A stretch of DNA of 64,000 bases from Streptomyces sp. NBC_00878. Lineage in GTDB: Bacteria > Actinomycetota > Actinomycetes > Streptomycetales > Streptomycetaceae. The translations under genes were made by a program, and so were the position numbers. This document shows positions 1-8,743 of the stretch, piece by piece. Every line of letters starts with the position of its first letter. Within the stretch, counting starts at the first letter, position 1. The DNA is taken from NCBI RefSeq assembly GCF_026341515.1, contig NZ_JAPEOK010000001.1, positions 1,488,001-1,552,000 of the forward strand. The letters run 5' to 3'. The notes under the pieces were generated by a model. It searched no databases and was not told the origin of the DNA. It was given only the letters and a program-made list of their open reading frames with translations.

Positions 1-1662
1 CTTCCACGCGGTGATGGCCCGGTCCAGGTACGGGACCGCCTCCGTGAGCCGTCCGGCCTCGTAGTGGGCCGCGCCGATGCCGAGCAGGGCCTGGCCCTCG
101 TCCCTGCGGTCACCGGCCAGCCGGGCGGCCTCGCGTGACGCGCCGTACCAGGCGATCGCCTGGTCGATGCGGCGGGCGGCACTCAGGCCGATGGCACCGG
201 AGTTGAGCATCTGGCGTTCCGCCGCGGCATGGCCGGCGAGCCGGGCGGCGGTGAGCCCTCGCTCGTGCGCCTCGATCCACAGGTCGTAGTAGCGGAGCTT
301 GAGGAACAACGGCCACATGGCGTCGGCCAGTTGCCACACGAGGGTGTGCCAGCGGCGGTCCTCGGCCGTGCGCAGCACGGTCATGAGGTTCACCCGGTGC
401 CGGTCCAGCCAGCTCAGCGCGCCGGTCTCGTCCGTGAACGGCACCGCCAGGTACGGCTGATGGACGTGGTCCCGGTCCAGCGTGAACTGGGCGGGAGTGA
501 TCAGCTTCTCGGCCTCCGTCGCCGTGGCGAGATACCAGTCGGCCACCCGGCGGACGGTGTCGTCCGCCTCGTCCTCGGTACCGCGTTGCCGGGCATGGAG
601 GCGGATCAGATCGTGGAATCTGTAGCTGTCCGGGCCCGGGTCCTGGAGCAGATTGGCCTCCACGAGGACGTTGAGCAGTTCGTCCGCCTCGTGGAGCGTG
701 TGTCCGCCGGCCGAGGCGGCGATCCTGCCGTCCAGTTCGGGCAGGGGCAGGTGCCCCAGTCGCCGGTAGAGCCGGGCCGCCGGGGCCGGCAGGGCTTCGT
801 AGGAGTCGTCGAGCGCTCCGCGCACCGCTGTTTCTCCGTCCACCGTGAGCAGGGCCAGTCGGTCTCCGGGCCGAGCCAGCGCGTCGGCCATGGCGCGCAG
901 AGACTGCCGGGGCCGCGCGGCCAGACGGGCCGACGCCACGCAGACGGCCAGGGGCAAGCCCGCACACAGGGACACCACGCGGCGCGCGGCCGCCGGGTCG
1001 CCCTCCACCCTGTCCCTGCCGATGCCCCGGATCAGCAGTTCCTCCGCGGCATGCGGCGGCAGCACGTCGAGCGAGTGGAAGACCGCCCCGTCGATGCGCA
1101 GGCCGGTCAGCCGTCGGCGACTGGTGACCACGACGAGGCTGTGCTCCGAACCGGGCAGCAGAGGGCGCGCCTGCGCCGCGGTACAGACGTTGTCGAGCAT
1201 GACGGCGAGCCGCAGGCCCGAGGTGAGCGAGCGCCACAGCGCGGCCTGTTCGGCGAGGTCGGCGGGTACCGGACCGGGATACAGGGCGCGCAGGAACCGG
1301 CCGAGTACCTCGCTCGGCGATGCCGCGTCCTCAAGTGTGTGACCGCGCAGGTCCGCGTAGAACTGCCCGTCGGGAAAGTCGGCGCCGGACGTGCGGAGCC
1401 ATCTGGTGGCCAGCGAGGTCTTGCCGACTCCGGCGGCGCCCGTCACCACGACCAGGCCGGTGCGGTGCGCGGAGAGCTCCCGCAGTGCCGCGAGATCGCT
1501 CTCACGGTCGGTGAAGTGCGGTGGCGCGGGCAGCAGTTGACGGGGCACGGGTACGTCCGGCGTCGGCTGATGGACATGGATCCCACCATGCACATCACCT
1601 GCCTGGACGGTGACTCCGGTCAGTCGTGCCGAGCCGCTGATCCTGTTGGTGTGACCGCTCAC
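1..1662 (-). CDS. NB-ARC/TPR regulatory ATPase, 3' end cut by window edge
   Basis: About 554 residues are visible and the frame stays open to base 1, so the C-terminus lies outside the window. The GTG start at 1662 is followed by a short N-terminus with GVTVQAGDVHGG and PVPRQLLP, an N-terminal style I know from Streptomyces NB-ARC proteins that lack a SARP DNA-binding domain. A Walker A motif (GAAGVGKT) lies near residues 72-80, then a Walker B-like VMLDNV, a GLPLA motif and TPR helices (ALLGIGAAHYEAGRLTEA) at the visible end. STAND ATPases of this type act as signal-dependent scaffolds or regulators. The gene is divergent from the SARP regulator, with a 199-bp shared promoter region, so the two may respond to related signals. 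No effector or DNA-binding domain is seen; the ligand is unknown. Confidence 0.88.
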   Translation of the reverse strand, partial: MSGHTNRISGSARLTGVTVQAGDVHGGIHVHQPTPDVPVPRQLLPAPPHFTDRESDLAALRELSAHRTGLVVVTGAAGVGKTSLATRWLRTSGADFPDGQFYADLRGHTLEDAASPSEVLGRFLRALYPGPVPADLAEQAALWRSLTSGLRLAVMLDNVCTAAQARPLLPGSEHSLVVVTSRRRLTGLRIDGAVFHSLDVLPPHAAEELLIRGIGRDRVEGDPAAARRVVSLCAGLPLAVCVASARLAARPRQSLRAMADALARPGDRLALLTVDGETAVRGALDDSYEALPAPAARLYRRLGHLPLPELDGRIAASAGGHTLHEADELLNVLVEANLLQDPGPDSYRFHDLIRLHARQRGTEDEADDTVRRVADWYLATATEAEKLITPAQFTLDRDHVHQPYLAVPFTDETGALSWLDRHRVNLMTVLRTAEDRRWHTLVWQLADAMWPLFLKLRYYDLWIEAHERGLTAARLAGHAAAERQMLNSGAIGLSAARRIDQAIAWYGASREAARLAGDRRDEGQALLGIGAAHYEAGRLTEAVPYLDRAITAWK

Positions 1663-1861
1663 GCTCGCCCCCGTAGTCGAATCCGAGCAGACACGCGGCA
1701 CGGGCATGTGTCGCTTACACGGATCGAAGAGTGACCTACCCGCCAGAGGGACGCGATAAGGACAAGGATTCGGCCGACAGTTCGAGAGATGTCTGGTGTC
1801 CCTGGTACCCCGGTGTCATTCTGTGCAGTCCAGGAACGGGTGCCGGCGAGAGGAAACGCTG

Positions 1862-4800
1862 GTGGAGATCCATGTGCTCGGCCCCGTCGGCCTCGTATTC
1901 CAGGAGGGCCGGCTCGGTCTCGGGTCCGACAAGCAGCGGCTGATCATGGCCTCTCTCGCTCTGGAGGTCGGTCGCCCCATCGCGCTGGACACGCTGGTCG
2001 ACCGGCTCTGGGAGAATCCGCCGCCCAGGGCCCGGGAGGGCGTTCACACGTACATTTCCAGGATCAGGCGGGCGATCCGGACGGCGGCGTCCGCGGAACC
2101 GCGGCTGCCGGTACCGTCCATCGCGCATCGCACACACACGTACACCTTGGTCGCCGAGCCCGACACGGTCGACTGGCACCGGTACCGACGACTCGCCGAG
2201 CGGGCAGGGGCGGTCTCGGCCGGGGGTGACGACGTACGGGGTGCGGAGCTGATGCGGGAGGCCGAGGGACTGTGGGAGGAGCCGCTCGCCGGGCTGCCCG
2301 GGCTGTGGCCCGAGCGCGTCCGTACGAGTCTGGCGGAGAAGCGGCGAGGCGTCGTCACCATGCGCATCGCCATGGAGTTGCGGCTGGGCCGGTTCGCGGA
2401 GATGGCCGGTGAGTTGTCGTCCCTCGTGGACCAGTATCCGGGCGACGAGGCGCTGGCGGGCCAGTTGATGATCGCTCACTACGGCAGCGGCCGGCACGCG
2501 GAGGCGCTTCTCCTCTACCAGCGGGTCCGCAGGATCCTCCGTAGCGACTTCGGCACCGATCCCGGCGAGGAACTCGTGCGTATCCACCGGCACATCCTCG
2601 GCCGGGCCCCGGTGCGCGAACTCACCGGACAGACCGTCCCCACGACGAAGCCCCGGGCCGACGTGAGTCAGGTGCCGGGGCATCTCCCCCGCCAGGCCGC
2701 TCTTGTCGGCCGCCGCGACGAGATAGGGCGGATCCGCGCGGCCATGGACACCGCGTCGGAGAACGGCTCGGTCGTCACGTTGGAGTCCATCTCGGGGATG
2801 GCGGGTGTGGGAAAGTCCGCGCTGGCCATTCGCGCGGCACACGAGTTCGGCGACCGGTTCCCTGACCACCACCTCTATCTCAATCTACGGGCCCACTCTC
2901 CGGGCCAGGATCCGCTGGAACCGGGAGCCGCGCTCGCCACGCTGTTGCGCATGCTGGAGGTACCCCCGCAGTCCATTCCCGCGGACGTCGACGAACGGGC
3001 CGCTCTCTGGCGCAAGGCACTGGGTCACCGGCGCGCTCTGATCATTCTCGACGACGCGGCGGGGCCCGAACAGGTACGCCCCCTGCTGCCGGGCGCGAGC
3101 GCATGCTTCACGCTCATCACGAGCCGTCGCCGATTGGTCGGACTGGCGAGCGGGCGTTCGCTGGCGCTTGACGTGCTGCCCGCGGACGACGCGGCCGAAC
3201 TGTTCCGAGAGTTCGCAGGACTCGAAAGAGCTGGAGACACGAAGGACACGCAGGACTTGTCGCGCGCGGACGACGCGGTGGAAATCACCGAGATCGTACG
3301 TCTCTGCGGATACTTACCGCTCGCGATAGAGATAGCCGCCAACCGTCTCACCGCACACCCTTCCTGGAACCTCGCCGTGCTGCGGGAACGGCTCTCGCGA
3401 TCCGACGGGCGGCTGGCCGAAATTCGTGACGGCTACTCGGAGATCACGCGCGCGTTCGAGGTCTCCTACCAGACGCTCACGTCAGCGGAACGGGCGACCT
3501 TCCGGCTGCTCAGTCTGCATGTGGGGCCGGAGTTCGGCCTCTCGGCGGCGGCCACGCTGCTCGGGCGTCCCGTCGCCGAGACGGAGCGGCTGCTGGAGTC
3601 ACTGCTCCAGTGCCATCTGCTGCTGGAGCCGGTTCCGAACCGGTTCCAGTTCCACGACCTGCTGGGTGAGTACGCGCAGTTGTTGTGCGCCGGCCAGGAT
3701 CCCGAGGAGCGGCGCGAGGCCGCGCGACTGCGGCTGGTGGGCCACTACCTCCGTACCGCGGACCACTGCGACCGCCTGCTGCACCCGCGGCGCATCCGGC
3801 TGGACCTGCCGAATGCGCTGGCTGCCGGACCGGGCCCGACGCCGCCTGACTCCGCGGGCCCCGTACGGCTCCACGCCCCGGCGGACGCCTCGGAAGCCCT
3901 TGCCTGGCTGGTCACCGAGCGGGTCAACCTGCTGAGCACCGAGGAGCACCTCAGGACGCACGGCCCTCATGCGCAGGCCGCCCTGCTCAGTCATGTCCTG
4001 GCGGGCTTCCTCGACAGCGAGTGCTACTGGACGGATTCGGTACGGCTCCATGGCGCGGCCGTCGAGTTCTGGCGCCGGAGCGGGCACGAGGCCGGGCTGT
4101 GCCGTGCCCTGCTCGACCTCAGTACGGCGCACATGGCGACGGGGCAGTACGCCCAGGCCGAGCGGACCGCGGACGACGCGCTGCGGCTCGCCAGGGTCGT
4201 GCACGACCGGGACGCCGAGGCGGAGGCGCTTCGCGAACTGGGCATCCTCCATTGGCACATGGGCCAGAACCAGCGCGCGCTGGAACTCCAGAAGGAGTCC
4301 CTGGCCCTCTGCGCCCGCGCCGGCGACCAGTGGCGCCAGGCACGCTGCCAGAACAACATCGCGATATGCCTGCTCTACCTGGGCGAACACGACATCGCCC
4401 TCTCGTACTTCCAGGACGCGATCACCGGCTTCCGTGCCGCGGACGACCAGCGCATGCTGGCCAAGACGCTGAACAATCTCGGGACCCTGTACCTCCACAT
4501 GGGAAATCCCAAACTCGCACGACGGACACTGGAGAGTTCGCTACAGATCGCCGAACGGACGGGTAACCGGTCGGACAAGGCGACCCTGCAGATCAACCTC
4601 GCGGAAATCCTCGCGTCGTCCGGGGACTCCCACACCGCGCTCACCATGTACCGCGCGGCGCTGCCCGTCTTCCGCGAGCTGGGCGATCGGAAGAACGAGG
4701 CGATCACGCTCACCCGCCTCGGACATGTCTACCAGGACGCGTCGGAGACGGAACACGCCGTCACACATCTCCAGCAGGCCCTCACGCTCTCCCGGAGCAT

Positions 4801-5011
4801 CGGCGCGGCCCTTGAGGAGATTCAGGCCGAACGCCTCCTCGGCAGGTGCGAGTTCACTCTCGGCCACCTGGATGCCGCCGTACGTCATCTGGAGTCGGCA
4901 CGCGACTCCGCCCGACGTATCCACGTGCCCGAGGAGGAGGGGCTGGCGGAGGAGTGCCTGGCGGAGCTGCGCCTCCATCGATCAAATTCGAACCCGGCCG
5001 ATCGAAGGTGA
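1862..5011 (+). CDS. SARP-family transcriptional regulator with NB-ARC and TPR domains (AfsR-like)
   Basis: The product is 1049 residues. The GTG start at 1862 has a GAGAGGAAA ribosome site; the upstream ATG at 1796 would add an unlikely tail. The N-terminus (EIHVLGPVGL, then KQRLIMASLAL and LVDRLWE) is an OmpR-type winged helix, followed by the BTAD domain to about residue 255 (HAEALLLYQRVRRIL, FGTDPGEEL). Then comes an NB-ARC ATPase with Walker A GMAGVGKSALA, Walker B LIILDDAAG and the GYLPLAIEIAA motif, and at least six TPR units from about residue 690. This is the AfsR domain order; S. coelicolor AfsR is about 993 residues. SARPs activate secondary-metabolism promoters by binding direct repeats. 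Downstream lie an ATCG repeat block and a 49-residue peptide gene rather than an obvious afsS, so it is not a simple afsR locus. Confidence 0.95.
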   Translation: MEIHVLGPVGLVFQEGRLGLGSDKQRLIMASLALEVGRPIALDTLVDRLWENPPPRAREGVHTYISRIRRAIRTAASAEPRLPVPSIAHRTHTYTLVAEPDTVDWHRYRRLAERAGAVSAGGDDVRGAELMREAEGLWEEPLAGLPGLWPERVRTSLAEKRRGVVTMRIAMELRLGRFAEMAGELSSLVDQYPGDEALAGQLMIAHYGSGRHAEALLLYQRVRRILRSDFGTDPGEELVRIHRHILGRAPVRELTGQTVPTTKPRADVSQVPGHLPRQAALVGRRDEIGRIRAAMDTASENGSVVTLESISGMAGVGKSALAIRAAHEFGDRFPDHHLYLNLRAHSPGQDPLEPGAALATLLRMLEVPPQSIPADVDERAALWRKALGHRRALIILDDAAGPEQVRPLLPGASACFTLITSRRRLVGLASGRSLALDVLPADDAAELFREFAGLERAGDTKDTQDLSRADDAVEITEIVRLCGYLPLAIEIAANRLTAHPSWNLAVLRERLSRSDGRLAEIRDGYSEITRAFEVSYQTLTSAERATFRLLSLHVGPEFGLSAAATLLGRPVAETERLLESLLQCHLLLEPVPNRFQFHDLLGEYAQLLCAGQDPEERREAARLRLVGHYLRTADHCDRLLHPRRIRLDLPNALAAGPGPTPPDSAGPVRLHAPADASEALAWLVTERVNLLSTEEHLRTHGPHAQAALLSHVLAGFLDSECYWTDSVRLHGAAVEFWRRSGHEAGLCRALLDLSTAHMATGQYAQAERTADDALRLARVVHDRDAEAEALRELGILHWHMGQNQRALELQKESLALCARAGDQWRQARCQNNIAICLLYLGEHDIALSYFQDAITGFRAADDQRMLAKTLNNLGTLYLHMGNPKLARRTLESSLQIAERTGNRSDKATLQINLAEILASSGDSHTALTMYRAALPVFRELGDRKNEAITLTRLGHVYQDASETEHAVTHLQQALTLSRSIGAALEEIQAERLLGRCEFTLGHLDAAVRHLESARDSARRIHVPEEEGLAEECLAELRLHRSNSNPADRR

Positions 5012-5040
5012 TCGATTGCGATCGTAACGCATCGACTAGC
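5001..5040. promoter_or_regulatory. Four ATCG direct repeats in exact 10-bp register, candidate operator
   Basis: ATCG occurs at 5001, 5011, 5021 and 5031, giving consecutive 10-mers ATCGAAGGTG, ATCGATTGCG, ATCGTAACGC and ATCGACTAGC. Another ATCGATCA starts at 4978 within the regulator's last codons, and TTGATCGAC/CATCAATCG lie at 5051-5080. The block starts inside the last codons of the SARP gene and lies upstream of the small peptide gene. Direct repeats on one face of the helix are how SARPs bind, although their usual period is 11 bp. Regulation of the peptide gene by this site is an inference. Confidence 0.5.
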
Positions 5041-5154
5041 CATCCCGGGCCTTGATCGACGATCTACGCGCATCAATCGTCCACACCCTCCCCCTGACCC
5101 CGATCGACGTGATAGACCATGGGTCGTCAACATCACGACGACCCAAGGAACAAC

Positions 5155-5304
5155 GTGTACAGCACTCCCCGGATGGCACTCCTGACGCTGACCATCCTGT
5201 CGATCATTGCTTTCGCAAATGTCGGCGGATCGTTCCTTCTGATCTCAGGTACGGACTCCTGCATACCCACGACCGCCGTTGTGGGACAGTCCGCGATCGC
5301 CTGA
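5155..5304 (+). CDS. Small hydrophobic peptide (49 aa) downstream of the SARP gene
   Basis: The GTG start at 5155 has AAGGA with five bases of spacing, the best ribosome site in this stretch. The product begins VYSTPRM, continues with a roughly 22-residue apolar segment (LLTLTILSIIAFANVGGSF), and ends with a polar tail containing one Cys (SGTDSCIPTTAVVGQSAIA). This could be a single membrane span or a signal-like leader followed by a short released tail. I recognise no family. It is not AfsS, which carries repeated motifs. A strong hairpin follows at once, so it appears to be a monocistronic short gene. An internal Met at residue 7 is an alternative start. A role as a signalling or antimicrobial-type peptide is only a hypothesis from its size and position. 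Confidence 0.55.
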   Translation: MYSTPRMALLTLTILSIIAFANVGGSFLLISGTDSCIPTTAVVGQSAIA

Positions 5305-5314
5305 TCCACCGCAC

Positions 5315-5337
5315 GGGGGCGGCCCTCCGCCGCCCCC
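5315..5337. terminator. GC-rich hairpin between convergent genes
   Basis: Arms GGGGGCGGC (5315-5323) and GCCGCCCCC (5329-5337) pair perfectly around a 5-base loop. It sits between the end of the small peptide gene (5304) and the convergent end of the saccharopine reductase-like gene (5348), so it can serve both. Confidence 0.7.
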
Positions 5338-5347
5338 ACCATGAGCC

Positions 5348-6538
5348 TCAGCCTTCGGTCCGGAGCGTGAACTCGATCCCGTCTCCAGCCAGTTCGGCAA
5401 GCCACTCCTCCGAGCGCTCGGCCGTCTCCGCCGCCCGGTTGAGGCCGGGTGGCAGATCGTCGCCGAGGATCCGCCGTACCCCGAGTGCCAGCGTCCGCGA
5501 CACGCAGCGCGCCATCGCGCTCTCCTCCGCGTCGCCCTCCAGGTCCAGCAGGTAGCGGCCCGACCAGATCCGGTCCGTCCCGTCCGTCCGGTCCGAACCG
5601 GCGCGTACGTCCAGGGAGACGGCGAGGACGACGCGGTCGCGGTCTGCGTCCGTGGTCGGGTAGCGGGCGGCCAACTCCTGGGCGAGGGCGGTGATTCGCC
5701 GGTCGTCGCCCTGGCGGAGTTCCTCGAAGACCGGCTGCCAGGCGTCGAGCCAGCCGTCGAGGCGGAGGGTGCCGCGGATGAAGGTCTGCGGCTTCCAGGC
5801 CTGGGGCAGTCCGTACTGGTCGATGAAGGGGAGGCTGTCGCGGTTGGGGTAGACCTCGAACGGTTCGCCGTCCACCACGTGGGGGCGCGTGGCCTCCCAG
5901 GGGCGGAGCGCGGTCGTCTCGGCGCCGTCCTCGATGTAACGGGCGGGCGAGCGCAGGGCGTTGAGGACGCCGGCCGGGGCCCAGCTGAAGCGGTACCTGA
6001 AGTCGTTCGGGACGGCCGGGATGCCTCCGCAGTACGAGGTGAGGCTCACCTCGGCGGCGGTGTCGGCGCCGATCTCCTCGCGGGCCCGGGCGATGAGGCT
6101 GTGGGCGAAGAGGTGGTCGATGCCCGGGTCGAGGCCGGCCTCGGTGAGGACGACGACACCGGCCGCCGTAGCGGCGGGGACCTGGTCCAGGACCGCCTCC
6201 GAGACGTAGCTGGAGCAGGCGAAGTGGGCGCCCCGGCGCACACAGGCGGCGAGCAGGCCCGCGTGTTCGGGGGCCGGGAGCATCGAGACCACCACGTCGC
6301 CGGACGCCAGTTCGGCCGTGAGGGACTCAAGCGTGTACGCGCGGGGGTCTGCGCGGCCGGTGAGGCCGAGGGTCTCCAGGCTCTGGGCGGCCCGCTCCTC
6401 GGTGCGGTGCCACAGGCGTACGCGGTCGGCCGCGTCGCACAGGGCTGCGAGGCCGCTGCCGGTGGACAGGCCCGCGCCGATCCAGTGGACGGTGCCGGAA
6501 GCGGGGACACCGATGGGCTGGGCGTTGGTCTCAGGCAT
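5348..6538 (-). CDS. Saccharopine dehydrogenase/reductase-like oxidoreductase (LYS9-type)
   Basis: The product is 396 residues from the ATG at 6538, with GGGGAGG upstream. It has an N-terminal Rossmann segment (VHWIGAGLSTGSG, then VRLWHRTEERA), a middle with the LYS9/carboxyspermidine-dehydrogenase-type motif EAGLDPGIDH and the CGGIPA motif, and a C-terminal catalytic domain. Family members interconvert saccharopine and 2-aminoadipate semialdehyde plus glutamate, or make carboxyspermidine. Its start overlaps the stop of the upstream lysine-forming saccharopine dehydrogenase gene by 8 bases, so translation is probably coupled. Pairing both saccharopine enzymes suggests a lysine/aminoadipate semialdehyde route, but the substrate cannot be read from sequence. 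It is the last gene of the four-gene operon. Confidence 0.85.
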   Translation of the reverse strand: MPETNAQPIGVPASGTVHWIGAGLSTGSGLAALCDAADRVRLWHRTEERAAQSLETLGLTGRADPRAYTLESLTAELASGDVVVSMLPAPEHAGLLAACVRRGAHFACSSYVSEAVLDQVPAATAAGVVVLTEAGLDPGIDHLFAHSLIARAREEIGADTAAEVSLTSYCGGIPAVPNDFRYRFSWAPAGVLNALRSPARYIEDGAETTALRPWEATRPHVVDGEPFEVYPNRDSLPFIDQYGLPQAWKPQTFIRGTLRLDGWLDAWQPVFEELRQGDDRRITALAQELAARYPTTDADRDRVVLAVSLDVRAGSDRTDGTDRIWSGRYLLDLEGDAEESAMARCVSRTLALGVRRILGDDLPPGLNRAAETAERSEEWLAELAGDGIEFTLRTEG

Positions 6539-7592
6539 TGCCGAACTCCCCTCCCCCCAGGCCGAGTTCACGGCACGTCTCGTGGAACCGGTCCAGGTCG
6601 CGTCCCCACGCCCCGGCCACCCCGAACTCCAGGAGCTGTGGCGTCAGCGCCGCCGAGAAGTCCGCGCTCGCCTCCTTGGGCAGCAGGGACGGCAGGTTGT
6701 CGATGGCGATGAGGTCGAGGACGGGTCGCTCGTGCAGGCGTCGCACGGGGTCGGTCCAGTCCGTGACGGTGTCGTAGACCGGCAGGACGTTGTACGGGGA
6801 GCCGACGTCGCAGGTCACGTCGCACACCGTGCGCAGCCGGCGGCCCGGTTCGTCCAGGTCCTTGTCCGTGAGGAAGGGGGTGCTGGGCCCGGTGGTGAGC
6901 ACGGTGTTCACCATCAACTCGTGGTCCAGCAGGGCCTGTCGGTCCAGGTCGCGGGTCTCGGCGAGGTCCCAGCAGGTGGGGTCGAGCCCCGCCTCGGCGA
7001 GCGCGACGCGGGCACCGCGCCCGGAGCGGCCGAGCGCGCCGATCACCAGCGAGGCGAAATCGGCGTCGCCCAGGGCCGGTTGGAGCCCGGCGTCCAGTTC
7101 CTCCTTGGACGTCGGGCGCAGGGGAGCGCTCAGCCTGCCCCGGTGGTGCAGTACCGCAAGGGCCGCGCCCACATAACCCGCCCAGTAGCCGAAGGCCGCG
7201 AGTCTGCGGCCGTTGTCGTCCACCAGGTACTCCAGGTCGAACAGCGCCCCTCCCCCGGCGACGAACCGGCGCAGCAGCGCCTCGGCCCCGGGCTGCGCCT
7301 TGTACGCGTGCCCGAAGAAGACATGGCGGTGCGTCAGCTCGGGTGGTCCGTCCGGGAGTTCCTTGAGTCCGACGATCACCGCGTCCGCCGGTGCGTCGGC
7401 CCAGGAGCCCGGCTCGACGACACGGCAGCCCGCCTCCTCGTACGCCTCGGTCGGGTAGACCCGCTGCGGGGACTCCTCGACGGTGAGCGTCACGCCGTTC
7501 TCGACGAGCCGTCGGGCGTCGGACGGCACGATCGGGGTGCGTCGCTCGGTCGTACGGGTCTCGTGGCGCAGCCACAAGTGGAGCTCGGTCAT
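6531..7592 (-). CDS. Saccharopine dehydrogenase (NAD+, L-lysine-forming)-like protein (LYS1-type)
   Basis: The 353-residue product begins LWLRHETRTTERRTPIVP, the start of the alanine dehydrogenase/PNT N-terminal domain as found in fungal LYS1 (about 370 residues). VFFGHAYKAQPG and the central FDLEYLVDDNGRR are further LYS1-like landmarks. A Rossmann-type stretch (ASLVIGALGRSGRGA) lies in the second half, followed by CDVTCDVGSPYNVLPVY. LYS1 enzymes reversibly split saccharopine into L-lysine and 2-oxoglutarate. Its ATG overlaps the upstream FAD oxidase stop by 4 bases, and its own stop overlaps the next start. The direction of flux, catabolic or biosynthetic, is not evident. Confidence 0.87.
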   Translation of the reverse strand: MTELHLWLRHETRTTERRTPIVPSDARRLVENGVTLTVEESPQRVYPTEAYEEAGCRVVEPGSWADAPADAVIVGLKELPDGPPELTHRHVFFGHAYKAQPGAEALLRRFVAGGGALFDLEYLVDDNGRRLAAFGYWAGYVGAALAVLHHRGRLSAPLRPTSKEELDAGLQPALGDADFASLVIGALGRSGRGARVALAEAGLDPTCWDLAETRDLDRQALLDHELMVNTVLTTGPSTPFLTDKDLDEPGRRLRTVCDVTCDVGSPYNVLPVYDTVTDWTDPVRRLHERPVLDLIAIDNLPSLLPKEASADFSAALTPQLLEFGVAGAWGRDLDRFHETCRELGLGGGEFGNA

Positions 7593-8743
7593 ACGCGGTT
7601 GACCTCCGGTCGCAGGGCATCGGCGGCGAACCGTTCGGCTCGCAGTGGGGTGATGTCGACGAAAGGATCATGCCCCAGGAAGAGATCGCGGACGACCTCC
7701 CCCACGGCGGGTCCCTGGAGGAAGCCGTGCCCGGAGAACCCGGTCGCGTACAGGAAGCGGGAGACCGGACCCGCCTCGCCGATCAGCGCGTTGTGGTCGG
7801 GGGTGATCTCGTACAGGCCCGCCCAGCCGCCCGTTCTGCGCAGGTCGAGCAGGGCTGGGGCGCGGTGCTCCATGGCCGCGCAGAGGCGGGGGATCCAGCG
7901 GTCGTGGGTGTCGGTGGCGAAGCCGGGCCGCTCGTCGGGGTCGGACATGCCGACGAGGAGGCCGGGGCCCTCGGTGTGGAAGTACAGGCTGCTGGTGAAG
8001 TCGATGGTCATGGGCAGTCCGGGCGGGAGGTCCGGGACCGGTTCGGTGACGGCGATCTGGCGGCGCAGCGGCTCCACCGGGAGGTCCACGCCCACCATCG
8101 CGCCGACGGCCCGTGACCAGGCGCCCGCCGCGCAGACGACGGCCGGTGTGTCGATCCGGCCCAGGCTGGTGACGACGGCGGTGATGTCGTCGCCGCGTGT
8201 CTCGATGCCGGTGACCTCGCAATGGCGTACGACCTTCGCACCGTGGCGGCGGGCGGCGGTCGCGTAGCCCTGCACCACGGCCTCGGGTGTGCAGTGGCCG
8301 TCGTCCGGGGAGAAGGCGGCGGCGAGGAGTCCGTCGGTGGTGATCAGCGGCGAGAGGCGGCGTGCCTCGGCCGGGTCCGTCATGCGGCTGGGCACGCCGA
8401 GTCCGTTCTGGAGGCGCACCCCGGCCTCGAACGCCTCGACCTCCTCCGGTGTCGACAGCAGGAAGAGGTAGCCGACGCGGTGCAGCCCGATGTCCTGGCC
8501 CGTCTCCTCGCCGAAGCGGGCGAACGCCTCCAGGCTGCGCGCCCCCAGCTGGATGTTGAGCTCGTCGGAGAACTGCGCGCGCACGCCGCCCGCGGCCCGC
8601 GAGGTGGACCCCGAGGCGAGTTCGTCGCGCTCGACCAGCACCACGTCCGGCACTCCGGCCCGCGCCAGGTGGTACGCGATGCTTGTGCCCATCACCCCGC
8701 CGCCGATGACGACGACCCCCGCGCGCCCGGGCACCCCGGTCAT
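7589..8743 (-). CDS. FAD-dependent amino acid/amine oxidase (DAO, sarcosine oxidase-like)
   Basis: The product is 384 residues. The ATG at 8743 was chosen because it gives the dinucleotide-binding fold at residues 9-40 (VVVIGGGVMGTSIAYHLARAG, ending in VERDELASGST) and overlaps the upstream stop as ATGA. The RAAGGVRAQFSD segment and C-terminal GFSGHGFLQGPAVGEVVRDL are typical of the DAO family covering sarcosine, dimethylglycine, pipecolate and D-amino acid oxidases. It would oxidise a secondary amine or amino acid in the cytoplasm, passing electrons to O2 or an acceptor. Between an OCD-family and two saccharopine-family enzymes, a cyclic or N-substituted lysine derivative is a reasonable substrate guess, unproven. 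Confidence 0.88.
   Translation of the reverse strand: MTGVPGRAGVVVIGGGVMGTSIAYHLARAGVPDVVLVERDELASGSTSRAAGGVRAQFSDELNIQLGARSLEAFARFGEETGQDIGLHRVGYLFLLSTPEEVEAFEAGVRLQNGLGVPSRMTDPAEARRLSPLITTDGLLAAAFSPDDGHCTPEAVVQGYATAARRHGAKVVRHCEVTGIETRGDDITAVVTSLGRIDTPAVVCAAGAWSRAVGAMVGVDLPVEPLRRQIAVTEPVPDLPPGLPMTIDFTSSLYFHTEGPGLLVGMSDPDERPGFATDTHDRWIPRLCAAMEHRAPALLDLRRTGGWAGLYEITPDHNALIGEAGPVSRFLYATGFSGHGFLQGPAVGEVVRDLFLGHDPFVDITPLRAERFAADALRPEVNRV

Noticed and set aside
1796..1861. Upstream ATG at 1796 as SARP start
   Set aside because: The GTG at 1862 has a good ribosome site and begins exactly at the conserved winged-helix domain; the extra 22 residues are not family-like.
5155..5304. The small ORF as afsS
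   Set aside because: AfsS has a repeated motif and no long apolar segment; this peptide has neither the repeat nor similar composition.
6318..8267. 649-codon plus-strand frame across the saccharopine/oxidase operon
   Set aside because: It is the complement of three overlapping genes with strong domain evidence; its composition is that of a shadow frame.
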